A stretch of 64,000 nucleotides of DNA from an uncultured Pseudohongiella sp. Its GTDB lineage: Bacteria; Pseudomonadota; Gammaproteobacteria; Pseudomonadales; Pseudohongiellaceae. The notes beneath the pieces are model-generated. The model did not search any database, was not told the DNA's origin, and saw only the letters and a program-made list of their open reading frames with translations. Numbering within the stretch: position 1 is the first letter of the stretch; the number at the start of each line of letters is the position of its first letter. The DNA lies in contig OX638341.1 in the NCBI GenBank assembly GCA_951812965.1, positions 1,966,438-2,030,437 on the forward strand. The letters are read 5' to 3'. The translations under genes were made by a program, and so were the position numbers. Positions 53,647 to 62,481 of this stretch are shown here, in pieces.

Positions 53647-54540
53647 ATGAAACTTTTCCCGGGCCGTCTGACGTTACAACTGGCCCCCATTCTGGCTTTG
53701 GCGTTCGTCGCAGCGTCGGCGCCTGCTGCCGAACTCGATCCGGCCACCGCTGAAGGCAATATCGCCATCAACCGCAAGATTCACTGTTCGCTGGAAGACG
53801 CCTCGCCCCAGGTTTTCCAGTGGTTCGGGCGAGCGTATTCGCGCGTGCCCGGGGAGCCCGACCGGCATCTGTTCAATCTCGACGGCATGAACATCAGGCA
53901 ATGCGTGAGTATCGACGATCCGGAGCGGGGGCCCGGTTATCGCATGGTGTCGCGCGAACTGATGCTGTACCTCGACCCGCAGACCAACGAGGTGCTGCGC
54001 AGTTTCGCCAATCCCTGGACCGGAGCGGACAACAACGTCATTCACGTCGCCAACGATCCGGTAAACGGCCGTCCGACTTTCGCCCGCAGCGCCGAAGGCG
54101 AAGACATACCCTTCGACTTGCAGGACATCAACGGCAACTGGCTGATGCGAATCGAGGTGCCGCTGTTCTACACCAATCCCATGGGGGGCGACTACCAGAC
54201 ATACATAGGGGGAACGTACCACGCCACCGAAATCTTCGATTTCAACGGCGACACTGGAGAATTGCTCGACGCGGATGCACCGGTGGCTTATCCCGTCGTG
54301 TCCTGGGTGCGGCTGGCGCCCTGGCTGCCGTGGATGCAGATGGGCAATCGCGTGGGCATGATGTATTTCAACGCCATGGGCCGCAAGCTGGAAGACTTCG
54401 AGCAACTTTCGGCAACCATGCGCAACGAAATCGCCGAGAGTTATCCGGCATACGTGGCGCCGCCCGATCTTGACGATACCAGACCCAACGAGACTTCCTG
54501 GACCTTCATGAAGAAGATCATCGACGGAGAAAGTCAATGA
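53647..54540 (+). CDS. Exported DUF1838 protein
   Basis: 297 residues from ATG 53647 with AGGAG upstream. Sec signal peptide to about residue 28. Family-like features: a YLDPQTNEVLRSFANPWTG segment, VIHVANDPVNGRP and a tryptophan-rich SWVRLAPWLPWMQMGNR. No catalytic motif is recognised; the family has no established function to my knowledge. It overlaps the next, also exported, VOC gene by 4 bases. Confidence 0.78.
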   Translation: MKLFPGRLTLQLAPILALAFVAASAPAAELDPATAEGNIAINRKIHCSLEDASPQVFQWFGRAYSRVPGEPDRHLFNLDGMNIRQCVSIDDPERGPGYRMVSRELMLYLDPQTNEVLRSFANPWTGADNNVIHVANDPVNGRPTFARSAEGEDIPFDLQDINGNWLMRIEVPLFYTNPMGGDYQTYIGGTYHATEIFDFNGDTGELLDADAPVAYPVVSWVRLAPWLPWMQMGNRVGMMYFNAMGRKLEDFEQLSATMRNEIAESYPAYVAPPDLDDTRPNETSWTFMKKIIDGESQ

Positions 54541-55100
54541 GAATCCGATTCGCGGTCGTTTTGGCGGCATGGCTGGCTGCCGCTGGAGCATTGGCCGACA
54601 CCGTGCCCGACGACCAGCGAGTGCCCATCGACCTGCGCCGTACGACCCTGGTGGTACAGGACATCGAGCGCTCGCTGGAGTTCTATCGCGACGCCCTGGG
54701 CATGGCAGTGATTTACGACAATCTCATTCTGACGCCGAGAGAGGCAGCCGGCGTGGAAGACGCCGAGCGGGCCTTGCGGCTGGTGATGCTGCGGGCGAAC
54801 GACGACTACATCGGCGTTGTCGGTCTGCTGCAATACTACAAACCAGTGAAGGAAACCATCGATCTCACCGACACGTCTTTCATGCAGGGCACAGCGGTGC
54901 TGCTGTTCAATGTCGAAGACCTAGACGGCGCGTTTGGCCGCGCGCGGCAAGTCGGCGGCGTGGTGGTGATCGACGAGCCGATGCCGGTGTCCTATCCGTC
55001 ATACGACGGCGAAGGTGTGATCGACGTAATAGTGAGCACCTTGCAGGATCCCGACGGTTTCACCATCGAGCTCAATCAGTTGCAGGGGGAACTGCGCTAG
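54537..55100 (+). CDS. Exported VOC (glyoxalase/dioxygenase-fold) protein
   Basis: 187 residues. Signal peptide to about residue 20 (AGALA), then a VOC domain: RRTTLVVQDIERSLEFYRDALGM-type opening at 34-56 and closing STLQDPDGFTIELNQ. VOC proteins are usually cytoplasmic; an exported one translated together with an exported DUF1838 protein suggests a periplasmic function on the same compound. Its 3' end overlaps the convergent hydrolase gene by 29 bases. Confidence 0.82.
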   Translation: MRIRFAVVLAAWLAAAGALADTVPDDQRVPIDLRRTTLVVQDIERSLEFYRDALGMAVIYDNLILTPREAAGVEDAERALRLVMLRANDDYIGVVGLLQYYKPVKETIDLTDTSFMQGTAVLLFNVEDLDGAFGRARQVGGVVVIDEPMPVSYPSYDGEGVIDVIVSTLQDPDGFTIELNQLQGELR

Positions 55101-55944
55101 GCGGGAGCAGCGCCAGTTCGGAGACCGCGGCGCGGATCGCGGCGAGGCGCTGCTCCATGGCGGGCCCGCAATGGGCCATGCCGATGTTCGACGGCAAATC
55201 CATCTCGTCGAGGCGGTCGGCGTATTTGCGCAGCATCCCGCCGCGCCAGCGGATGATCCGCGTGGGCGCGGAAACCCCGAGCAGGCGGCTGGCGTCTTCG
55301 TTCAGAAAGGCGCCGCGATAGGCGCGGGCGTAGTCGAGCCCGGCGCGAAGCTGATCGACCAGCATCTTCTGCCGCGTCTCCAGTGGAACGGCGCCCGCCG
55401 GGGCGAAGCGGTGTTCCTCGTCCTGCTCGAACCAGGGAAACCATTGCCAGGTCGCGTTTACCATCTCCCAGGCTTTTTGCAAATGGGCGCCGTCCTCGCG
55501 CGGCGAGAGATCGGGAAAATATCGCGCCAGTATGTATTCGCGCTCGGCGTCGGTGAAATGCGCCGCGTTGTCCAGCACCAGGAAAAGCGCGGATTCGGGC
55601 CAGGCGCGGGTGAATTCGATGGCGATCTGGGCGCCGGTGGAGGAACCGTAAACGCCGACCCGATCGAAGCCGAGCGCGGCGATGAACTGCTTGAGCCAGG
55701 TTACGTATCCGCTCAAGTCTTCGCCTGGTTCGGGCAGGGGGTCCGAGGCGCCGTAGCCCGGCGTGTCGGGAGCGACCGCGAACACGCCTTCCGGCAGCGC
55801 GGTCATCGTCTGTTCCATCCAGGCCGACGACAAGGGCGAAGCGTGCATCAGGATCAGCGGCAAACCGCCGCCGCGATAGCGGTAGTGAGTTTGCCTGCCG
55901 TCCGCGAGTTCGGCATAGGCGCGCTTAACGGTTGAATCGGCCAC
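55072..55944 (-). CDS. Alpha/beta-fold hydrolase
   Basis: 290 residues from a GTG start with GGGGGACGGA upstream. Core features: LILMHASPLSSAWME oxyanion segment, APDTPGYGASDPL, nucleophile elbow VYGSSTGAQ (Ser about 102), and a late MAHCGP that may supply the histidine. Esterase, amidase or C-C hydrolase cannot be distinguished; NicD, the N-formylmaleamate deformylase, has this fold. Last gene of the TonB receptor unit. Confidence 0.85.
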   Translation of the reverse strand: MADSTVKRAYAELADGRQTHYRYRGGGLPLILMHASPLSSAWMEQTMTALPEGVFAVAPDTPGYGASDPLPEPGEDLSGYVTWLKQFIAALGFDRVGVYGSSTGAQIAIEFTRAWPESALFLVLDNAAHFTDAEREYILARYFPDLSPREDGAHLQKAWEMVNATWQWFPWFEQDEEHRFAPAGAVPLETRQKMLVDQLRAGLDYARAYRGAFLNEDASRLLGVSAPTRIIRWRGGMLRKYADRLDEMDLPSNIGMAHCGPAMEQRLAAIRAAVSELALLPPSAVPPATD

Positions 55945-55956
55945 TCCGTCCCCCGT

Positions 55957-57525
55957 TTATAAGCCGAGGACGCCGGGATTCATGCGTCGACACGGATCCA
56001 ATTCCTTTTTGAGCGCCTCGATCAGGCGCCAATTGGCGCTTTGCAGCCCGTCCCGGTACTGGTACGACTTGCCGAGTTGCAGATGCGCGGCGCCCAGCTC
56101 CGTGAACAATGCTATCAGGGCTTCCCGGATTTCAGTAACCGCCGCTCGCGCCGCCGGGTTTTCCGGAAAGCCGCGAATTCTGCGCAAATGTCCCGGCTCA
56201 ACGCTGCGGCGATGAACCTCTTCCAGCGCATCGGGCCAGAAAAAGACAGGCTCCAGCACCGTGCTATTGGCGGCCACGGTGGTCAACAGATAGCCCACGC
56301 CGATTTTGTGTTCGGTCAGGGATTGCTCGAATCTGTCGAACAGTTTGCCAATTGCGTCCATGGCGGCGATGGCGCGAGAGTGCGGAAAAATGCCATGCAC
56401 GGGAACCCAGCGTTCGCCTTCCGGCCCGATGATGCTGTTGACCGGACCGAAGGGATTGGCCCGCAACACCCTGGGAACGGTATCGGGCAATTCCCGGCCG
56501 CCCTCGCCGCCGGCGATTTGCCTTACCGCTTCCAGCCGCTCGGCCGCGCCTGGCCCGGTCCTGTCCTCGATCATGACGCTGAAGGACCAATCGACATTTT
56601 CCATGAAACCGCGTCCGGTCCTGGCGATGCGAGCTCCTTCTGCCAGGCCCTTGCTCACGCCACCGGCGGATTTCATCACGCCAAGCAGATTTTTCGCGTC
56701 CGCGGCCAGACTCTCCCTGCGCATGCGCTGGGCTTGCAGGAAAGGGTCGAAACCAAAGCATTCCATGACCAGGTCCTGGCGCGAGATTTCGGCCATGGCC
56801 GCCAACATGGCGGGGTAGTCATCGAAGGCATACGCGCCGAAGGCCCGGCCCGGGACTTCCGGCGCCAGCCGCAGGGTCACGGCTGCCTTCACGCCCAACG
56901 CTCCGCAATCGCCGCAGAATAGCCCGGTCAGGTCAGGACCATGCTGACGGAAGAACGGCGTGGAATTCTTCTGACCAGCGGAACCGGTATCGAGTATGGA
57001 GCCGTCGGCCAACACGACTTTCAGGGCCAATACCGATTCGGCCGCCGAGCCGTGATGGCCCGAACCCCAGAAAATGCTGTTCTGGGACAGACTGCCGCCG
57101 ACCGTGGCGTGGATGCCCGACAAAGTGCCCCAATAAGGCGTTCGCAGGCCGGTCCCGGCCAGCGCATCCCGCAGTTCGCGCCACGTCGTTCCGCCTTCCA
57201 CAGTGACGTACATGTCCTGACGATTGATTTCAAGCACCCGATTCAACCCGCGCATGTCGATGAGAACTGAATCGGCTTCGGTGGGAACGTAGCCGCTGCT
57301 GTATGACATGCCGCCGCCGCGGGCAATTACTGCGCAACCTGCGCCGGAGGCTTCCGCCACTGTTGTCGCCAGTTGTTCGATGCTGGCCGGACGCAGCACC
57401 GCGCCCGCGGGCATACCGCGGGTAAAAATGTCCTGGGCAAGATAATCGCGGCTTTCCGGCTCCAGGCTCAGGGCATCGTTTCCGAGCAACGAGCGCATCC
57501 GCTCGATCAGGGTACTGTCGATCAC
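55957..57525 (-). CDS. FAD-linked oxidase of the VAO/GlcD type
   Basis: 522 residues. FAD-binding type 4 domain at about 35-230 (AVIARGGGMSYSSGY, then GTLSGIHATVGGSLSQNSIF), followed by a substrate-cap domain. VAO-type enzymes oxidise phenols, alcohols, amines or 2-hydroxy acids. No signal peptide. The start overlaps the amine oxidase stop by 4 bases, so the two flavoproteins are made together. Confidence 0.88.
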   Translation of the reverse strand: MIDSTLIERMRSLLGNDALSLEPESRDYLAQDIFTRGMPAGAVLRPASIEQLATTVAEASGAGCAVIARGGGMSYSSGYVPTEADSVLIDMRGLNRVLEINRQDMYVTVEGGTTWRELRDALAGTGLRTPYWGTLSGIHATVGGSLSQNSIFWGSGHHGSAAESVLALKVVLADGSILDTGSAGQKNSTPFFRQHGPDLTGLFCGDCGALGVKAAVTLRLAPEVPGRAFGAYAFDDYPAMLAAMAEISRQDLVMECFGFDPFLQAQRMRRESLAADAKNLLGVMKSAGGVSKGLAEGARIARTGRGFMENVDWSFSVMIEDRTGPGAAERLEAVRQIAGGEGGRELPDTVPRVLRANPFGPVNSIIGPEGERWVPVHGIFPHSRAIAAMDAIGKLFDRFEQSLTEHKIGVGYLLTTVAANSTVLEPVFFWPDALEEVHRRSVEPGHLRRIRGFPENPAARAAVTEIREALIALFTELGAAHLQLGKSYQYRDGLQSANWRLIEALKKELDPCRRMNPGVLGL

Positions 57526-58955
57526 CTGACCGCGGCCGTCATGACTTCGCGGGCCGCGCGTTCGCCGGATTCGAAAGCGCCTTCCATGCCGGAAAATTCG
57601 GAAGCAGTGTGTTCGCCGGCGAAGTGTACGCCGTTGAGCGGTTGCCGCAGGGCATCGTAATAGCGGCCGATCTGGCCCGGCGCCCAGGCCGGCCAGCTTC
57701 CTCCACTGAAAGGATCGGCGGCCCAGCGCACCAGTCCGCGCATATGCAGATTGCCGCGCGCGCCCGGATAGATGCGAACGATGTCTTCCATCACAAGTTC
57801 GCCGGCTTCGGTTTCAGGCAAACTGTCGTAACGGTCGCAGGCGTTGCCGTTGATCCAGACGGTGACCAGGGCGTTGCCGGAAGACGCGTCGCGCCTGGCA
57901 AACAGCCGGCCGAATTCGGCATTGGACCAGATCGAGCCGGGAATGCCGGTTGCATCCCATTCATCGCCTGAAGCTTCCAGGTAGGCCTGCGTCACCTTGT
58001 TGAAGACGACCGTGTCGATCGCTTCGCGTTGCCGAGCGGGCAGCGGAGAGCTAAATTCGACTCGCCGCAATGCCGGCAAGGGCAAACTCAGGACGACGGC
58101 ATCGGCATCGATTTCCAGGCCGCTTGCGCATTGCAGGCGCACGCCGTCGCCGCGGCTGTCGAGCCTGGTCAGCGTTTCGCCCAGCAACACGGGCTGCGTC
58201 AGACGCGCGGCCATTGCCTCGGGCAAGCGCATGTTGCCGCCTTCGACCTCGAGCAGGGAAGCGCCTTCGGCGGCGGCGCGCTGGAAGCCGGCCACGACCC
58301 GATACAGGCTCAGCAGAGAAGTGTCGGCAAAGGTATTGCCATAGCCGTTGTTGGCGCCGAGCAAGGCAAGCCCGGCATCGTCCAGCCCCTGGCCGCGAAA
58401 CCAGTCGCCGGCGGAAACGTCGTGTTGGGACATGCTCTGCGCATGCCAATCGGAAGTCTGCCGAAACGGGGGCTCGCGCAACAGGAAACTGGTCAGTCGA
58501 TCCGGAGTAATCGTCCTGAGTTCTTCCGGAAATGGATTGCGCGGCGATTGCGGCCAGGTCTGACGGGTTTCGGCCTGGCCGTCGATGAGATAAGAGACCG
58601 GGAATGCGCCGCCTGCTTCGCCGGTTACCAGCCTTACCCCGGCTTGCGCGGCGGCTGCCAGCAGCCGGCGGTAGTTGGAGCCGATCTGGCTGCCGCCGGC
58701 CTCGGGACGGCCGGGAACGTCGTCCATGGTCAATATGCGCCCGCCGACACGGTCGCGGCCTTCGATGACGACTACTTCAAATCCCGCTTCCTGCAACAGC
58801 AGCGCGGCGTGAAGTCCCGAAAGTCCCGCTCCGGCGATCGCCACCCGGCGTTGCTGGGCGCGGATCGCCGATGGCAGGGCGGCAAGGGCGGCCGATGCCG
58901 CGGCGCCGGCGAGAAACCGCCGGCGTGTGATCAGGCCGCCATCGAGTCTTAGCAT
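57522..58955 (-). CDS. Tat-exported flavin amine oxidase
   Basis: 477 residues. Twin-arginine signal RRRFLA at 11-16 with a hydrophobic stretch to about 33, then the dinucleotide fold VAIAGAGLSGLHAALLL (Gly42-x-Gly-x2-Gly), EGRDRVGGRI and the C-terminal FAGEHTASEFSGMEGAFESG. Oxidises an amine to an imine, later aldehyde plus ammonia, outside the cytoplasm. The exported flavin amine oxidase NicA2 of nicotine degradation is a structural parallel. Located directly downstream of the TonB receptor. Confidence 0.9.
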   Translation of the reverse strand: MLRLDGGLITRRRFLAGAAASAALAALPSAIRAQQRRVAIAGAGLSGLHAALLLQEAGFEVVVIEGRDRVGGRILTMDDVPGRPEAGGSQIGSNYRRLLAAAAQAGVRLVTGEAGGAFPVSYLIDGQAETRQTWPQSPRNPFPEELRTITPDRLTSFLLREPPFRQTSDWHAQSMSQHDVSAGDWFRGQGLDDAGLALLGANNGYGNTFADTSLLSLYRVVAGFQRAAAEGASLLEVEGGNMRLPEAMAARLTQPVLLGETLTRLDSRGDGVRLQCASGLEIDADAVVLSLPLPALRRVEFSSPLPARQREAIDTVVFNKVTQAYLEASGDEWDATGIPGSIWSNAEFGRLFARRDASSGNALVTVWINGNACDRYDSLPETEAGELVMEDIVRIYPGARGNLHMRGLVRWAADPFSGGSWPAWAPGQIGRYYDALRQPLNGVHFAGEHTASEFSGMEGAFESGERAAREVMTAAVR

Positions 58956-58979
58956 TTCCGTTTCGTATCGTTTCGGTGA

Positions 58980-61385
58980 TCAGAAATCATAACTCAACTC
59001 GAGCCCCAATTGACGCTCGCGCCGCGGCAAGGCGAAGAAGGCGCGAGGCGCGCTTCGGTCGGCGGCCGGCGGCGCCACGTTGAGCGAAGCGAAAGTGAAA
59101 TACGGAGATTGCAGCCAGCGGGTGGCGAGAATCGCCGAATCTTCGTTCAGCAGATTGCGGCCCAGCAATGCCAGGCTCCAGTTCTCGCCCCGTATGCCGA
59201 TGCGCGCGCCCACCAGGGTTGCCGCGCCGGTGTAGGACGACTGATGCAACTGGGTATAACGCTTCGATTCGTAGCTGACATTGATATTGCCTACAAAGTC
59301 GAGGCCGTTGCTCATCGGACGGGAAAAATCCACGAACGCGCTGGCCTGATGCTTCGAGCCCATGGGGAACTGGTGCCCTGCGACCGAGCAGTCGCCCATG
59401 CCGCTCGGATTCATCGACGTGGCCGGATCTCCATTGAATTTGCCGCCGCCGCTGGTGAGGGACCATTGGAACTCGTCACAGCCGCTGGTGAACTCCGAAT
59501 CCGCCAGAGCGTACGTGACGCCCGCTCGGGTAAATTCGCCGAGTTGCGCGAGCAGGTCCACTTCGATTCCCGTGACTTCGCCGTCGGCCTGGTTGGTGAC
59601 GATGGAGTTGAGCGCGCCGCCCGGATCGGCGACCGGGGTAGTGAGCTGGTACTTGCTGATATCGGTCCAGAACAGCGCAAGATTGAGTTGGCCGCGGCCA
59701 TCGAACAACGCGGTCTTGATGCCGCCTTCAAGGTTTCGCGATTCCTCTTCATCATAAAAGGCGCGGTCTCGGGCGGCGCCCTGAGCGCCGTTCAGACCGC
59801 CGGGCTTGATGCCTTCGGAATAGATTCCATACAGGATGGCGTCGTCGTTCAAGCGATAGTCGAGTGTGACGCGCGGTGCGATGCTGGTAAAACTCTTGGC
59901 GCCGCTGAAGTCGATCATACCGCTGGCATTGATGTCTTCCTGCGACTTCTCTTCGTCTGCGTACCGCAGTTCAACGGTGGCGCTGGCGCGATCCGAGAAG
60001 TCCCAGCCGACGGAGCCGAACACCGCGGAATTGGTGATGCTGTTGTCGATACCGTCCGGCGTGAGACCGCCGCCGGGTATGATGTCGCTCGCGTCGTCTT
60101 CGAGCTCGTACTGGAATACGCCGACGCTCCAGCGCAGGGCCGCGTCGGCGGCGGAATCGAGCCGCGCCTCGTAGGCGGTCTCGCTGTATTCGGTGATGCC
60201 GGAAATCGCGAAGAACGCTTCCGGGCCCAGGAAGAAGTTGGTCGAGCCGTGATCGGAATCCGAGCCGGTCCTGGCTTCTTCGTCGCGCCGCGACACCTGG
60301 AAGGTGAGCGTATTGCCAGAATCGAGTTCATACGCGGCCGAAGCCGAATATACGTTGAGTTCGCGCTGGACTCCGCTGAACGCCACGCCCTGGCCGAGCG
60401 AGTAGACATTGCCGAAGAATGTGCTGCCTGGGTTGATGCCGGGGATCACGTTGGGCACGCCATCGGCGTCCGGACCGTCATTCAAAGCGATTGGCCCCGT
60501 CGTGATCTCCCCGCAGAAATACTGGTTCGGATTGCGGCTTTCCACCAGCGGCCAGTAGGCCAGCGAGCGGAATCCCGGATAACAGTTGTTCTCGGCCGCC
60601 GATTGCAGGAAGAAGGGACGGGTGCCGTCGTCGTCTTCCTGATGCTGCAGGCGGCCGGTGAAGGAAAACGATTCGTTCGGAGTCCAGTCAAGCGTGACAT
60701 TGATCGAGTCGCTTTGCTCCTGCCCTACCGGCTGATCGGTCACTTCGTTCGTCCATTGCCCGTCGAATTCGTAGTGCCGCACTGCCGCCTGAATGGCGAG
60801 CACACCGTCGATCAATTGCCCGCCGACGCTTCCGATGAGTTCCTGCTCTCCGTCGCCGAGCCCGCGAACCCTGGCCCTGCCGGAAAAATTCTGACCGGGA
60901 CGGCGGGTGACAAAATTGATCGCGCCCGAATAGGTATTGCGGCCGTAAAGCGCGCTTTGCGGCCCCTTGATGACTTCCACCCGCTCCAGATTCGACATGT
61001 CGAGCGACTGGATATCGCCGGCGTAATACATGCCGTCGACGAAGTAGGCGACACCGCTTTCCACGCCGAATTGCACTCTGGCGAGAATATTGCCCTGGCC
61101 GCGTATCACCGGCCGTTCTGTCGAACGGCCGAAGGCGCTGGAGAAACTCAGCCCGGGCGTGAAGCGGGCGATATCGGTGACGCTGTTGATGTCGAGTTGT
61201 TCGATCGACGTGGTGGTGAACGCGGACACCGTCACCGGCGCCTCGTTCAGGCTTTCCTCGACCTTGCGGGCGGTGACGGTGATTTCCTCGATCAGGCTGT
61301 CCTGGGCGAGCGCCTGCCCGCTGAGGACCAAACCGGATACGATCAAGGCCGTAGTCGGAATTCGGAATCTGGTGAGACTGCTCAT
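58980..61385 (-). CDS. TonB-dependent outer-membrane receptor
   Basis: 801 residues. Signal peptide to about residue 27, TonB box IEEITVTA at 32-39, plug domain (about 50-160, with VIRGQGN, VIKGPQSALYGRNTYSGAINF) and a 22-strand barrel ending in aromatic F (LSYDF). No siderophore-specific feature; this type in catabolic islands imports bulky or scarce substrates. First gene of a unit with the amine oxidase, FAD oxidase and hydrolase. Confidence 0.93.
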   Translation of the reverse strand: MSSLTRFRIPTTALIVSGLVLSGQALAQDSLIEEITVTARKVEESLNEAPVTVSAFTTTSIEQLDINSVTDIARFTPGLSFSSAFGRSTERPVIRGQGNILARVQFGVESGVAYFVDGMYYAGDIQSLDMSNLERVEVIKGPQSALYGRNTYSGAINFVTRRPGQNFSGRARVRGLGDGEQELIGSVGGQLIDGVLAIQAAVRHYEFDGQWTNEVTDQPVGQEQSDSINVTLDWTPNESFSFTGRLQHQEDDDGTRPFFLQSAAENNCYPGFRSLAYWPLVESRNPNQYFCGEITTGPIALNDGPDADGVPNVIPGINPGSTFFGNVYSLGQGVAFSGVQRELNVYSASAAYELDSGNTLTFQVSRRDEEARTGSDSDHGSTNFFLGPEAFFAISGITEYSETAYEARLDSAADAALRWSVGVFQYELEDDASDIIPGGGLTPDGIDNSITNSAVFGSVGWDFSDRASATVELRYADEEKSQEDINASGMIDFSGAKSFTSIAPRVTLDYRLNDDAILYGIYSEGIKPGGLNGAQGAARDRAFYDEEESRNLEGGIKTALFDGRGQLNLALFWTDISKYQLTTPVADPGGALNSIVTNQADGEVTGIEVDLLAQLGEFTRAGVTYALADSEFTSGCDEFQWSLTSGGGKFNGDPATSMNPSGMGDCSVAGHQFPMGSKHQASAFVDFSRPMSNGLDFVGNINVSYESKRYTQLHQSSYTGAATLVGARIGIRGENWSLALLGRNLLNEDSAILATRWLQSPYFTFASLNVAPPAADRSAPRAFFALPRRERQLGLELSYDF

Positions 61386-61476
61386 GTTGTGGACCCTCGC
61401 GAAAATGAGTTCTCGTTATCTGGCTGTCCGGTGATTCATGTCCTGGCGGACCAGAGTTCATGTAATCATATTCGTA

Positions 61477-61492
61477 TAATGTTATATTTTTA
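61477..61492. promoter_or_regulatory. Island palindrome site 7 (TonB receptor / VOC-MFS)
   Basis: TAATGTTATATTTTTA: left arm TAATG conserved, right arm weaker. Continues with AGCGTTA as at site 4. It lies between the divergent TonB receptor and VOC genes. Confidence 0.6.
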
Positions 61493-61521
61493 AGCGTTAT
61501 GCTACCCCCAAGGAGAAAAAA

Positions 61522-62037
61522 GTGTCGAAAGCAGGAAGAATACGCAGTATCGTCAAGCGCACCACGCTGATCGTCAGGGATATGGAGGCCAGCGTGCGCT
61601 GGTACGAGCATGTGCTTGGCATGTCGGTCTGGCTCGATACCGAGTACGTGCTTTCGGGCGAAGGCATTGCCGCCGGTTCACCCGGCGACCGGACCCATCT
61701 CGTCATCTTGCAGGCAGAACACGACAAGATCGGCATGATCGGTCTGTTGCAATGGCTGGATCCGACGTTGCCCGCGCCGGAGATCGACTATTCCGTCGGT
61801 TACGGAACGCCGGTATTCGTCGTCGAAACCGATGACGCCGCCGAACTCGCGCGCCGCGCGGAAGAACTCGGCACGCGGGTCAAAACCCGGGAACGCCATT
61901 TCACCGTAACCGGCGCCGGGGGTCAGATCCGTCATCTCAAGGGGACCGCCCTGCACGACCCGGACGGTCACTTTTTCGAATGCAACCAGGTGTTACGGAT
62001 CGAGCAACCCGCGGAATCCGGGAGGGCATCCCCATGA
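61522..62037 (+). CDS. VOC-family protein (cytoplasmic) 1
   Basis: 171 residues, GTG start with AGGAG upstream. VOC fold: KRTTLIVRDMEASVRWYEHVLGM-like opening at 13-35, central GTPVFVVETDDAAELARR and LHDPDGHFFECNQ near the end. VOC enzymes include extradiol dioxygenases, glyoxalases and isomerases; the His/Glu ligands cannot be fixed without alignment. It resembles the exported VOC protein at 54537, especially in the IGMIGLLQW segment. Confidence 0.87.
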   Translation: MSKAGRIRSIVKRTTLIVRDMEASVRWYEHVLGMSVWLDTEYVLSGEGIAAGSPGDRTHLVILQAEHDKIGMIGLLQWLDPTLPAPEIDYSVGYGTPVFVVETDDAAELARRAEELGTRVKTRERHFTVTGAGGQIRHLKGTALHDPDGHFFECNQVLRIEQPAESGRASP

Positions 62038-62474
62038 GCATCCGTTTTCAGCGCGCCAATTTCCTGGTTTCGGATATCGAAGCCGCCTTGCGCTTTTACG
62101 TTGATGTGCTGGGCATGGAAGTCGCGTTCCGCAAACCTCACCGCGACGAGAGTTATTCCCATGTCGTGTTCGGACTCGACTGCTCCAATCCCATTGGTTT
62201 CGTTGCCTTGAGCACATCCACGGAGCCGCGGGTGATGGGCCTGACCGAAGTTGCCGGAATCGAGCGGCTGCCGGCGCCGCGCCGCTCGACCATCGTGCTG
62301 CACGTCGACGACCCCGACGCCGTGGTCGACCGCGCCCGGGCCGGCGGCTTTGAGGTTTTTCCCGAACAGGAACTCATTACCCACGACGGACGCCGGGGCC
62401 GGGAGATCGGCCTGCTTGACGCCGACGGCAATGTAGTGGTGATCTATCGCATTACCGCGCCGGCGCCAAAATGA
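62034..62474 (+). CDS. VOC-family protein (cytoplasmic) 2
   Basis: 146 residues from ATG 62034, overlapping VOC 1 by 4 bases. RANFLVSDIEAALRFYVDVLGM-type opening (7-28), IVLHVDDPDAVVDRARAGGFEV and GLLDADGNVVVIY. Adjacent, overlapping VOC genes often form one heterodimeric enzyme or act in sequence. Confidence 0.87.
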   Translation: MSIRFQRANFLVSDIEAALRFYVDVLGMEVAFRKPHRDESYSHVVFGLDCSNPIGFVALSTSTEPRVMGLTEVAGIERLPAPRRSTIVLHVDDPDAVVDRARAGGFEVFPEQELITHDGRRGREIGLLDADGNVVVIYRITAPAPK

Positions 62475-62481
62475 GAATTGA

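Noticed and set aside
59010..61493. 827-codon open frame on the plus strand opposite the TonB receptor
   Set aside because: It mirrors a clear TonB receptor with signal, plug and barrel; the antisense product has no domain and arises from high GC at third positions.
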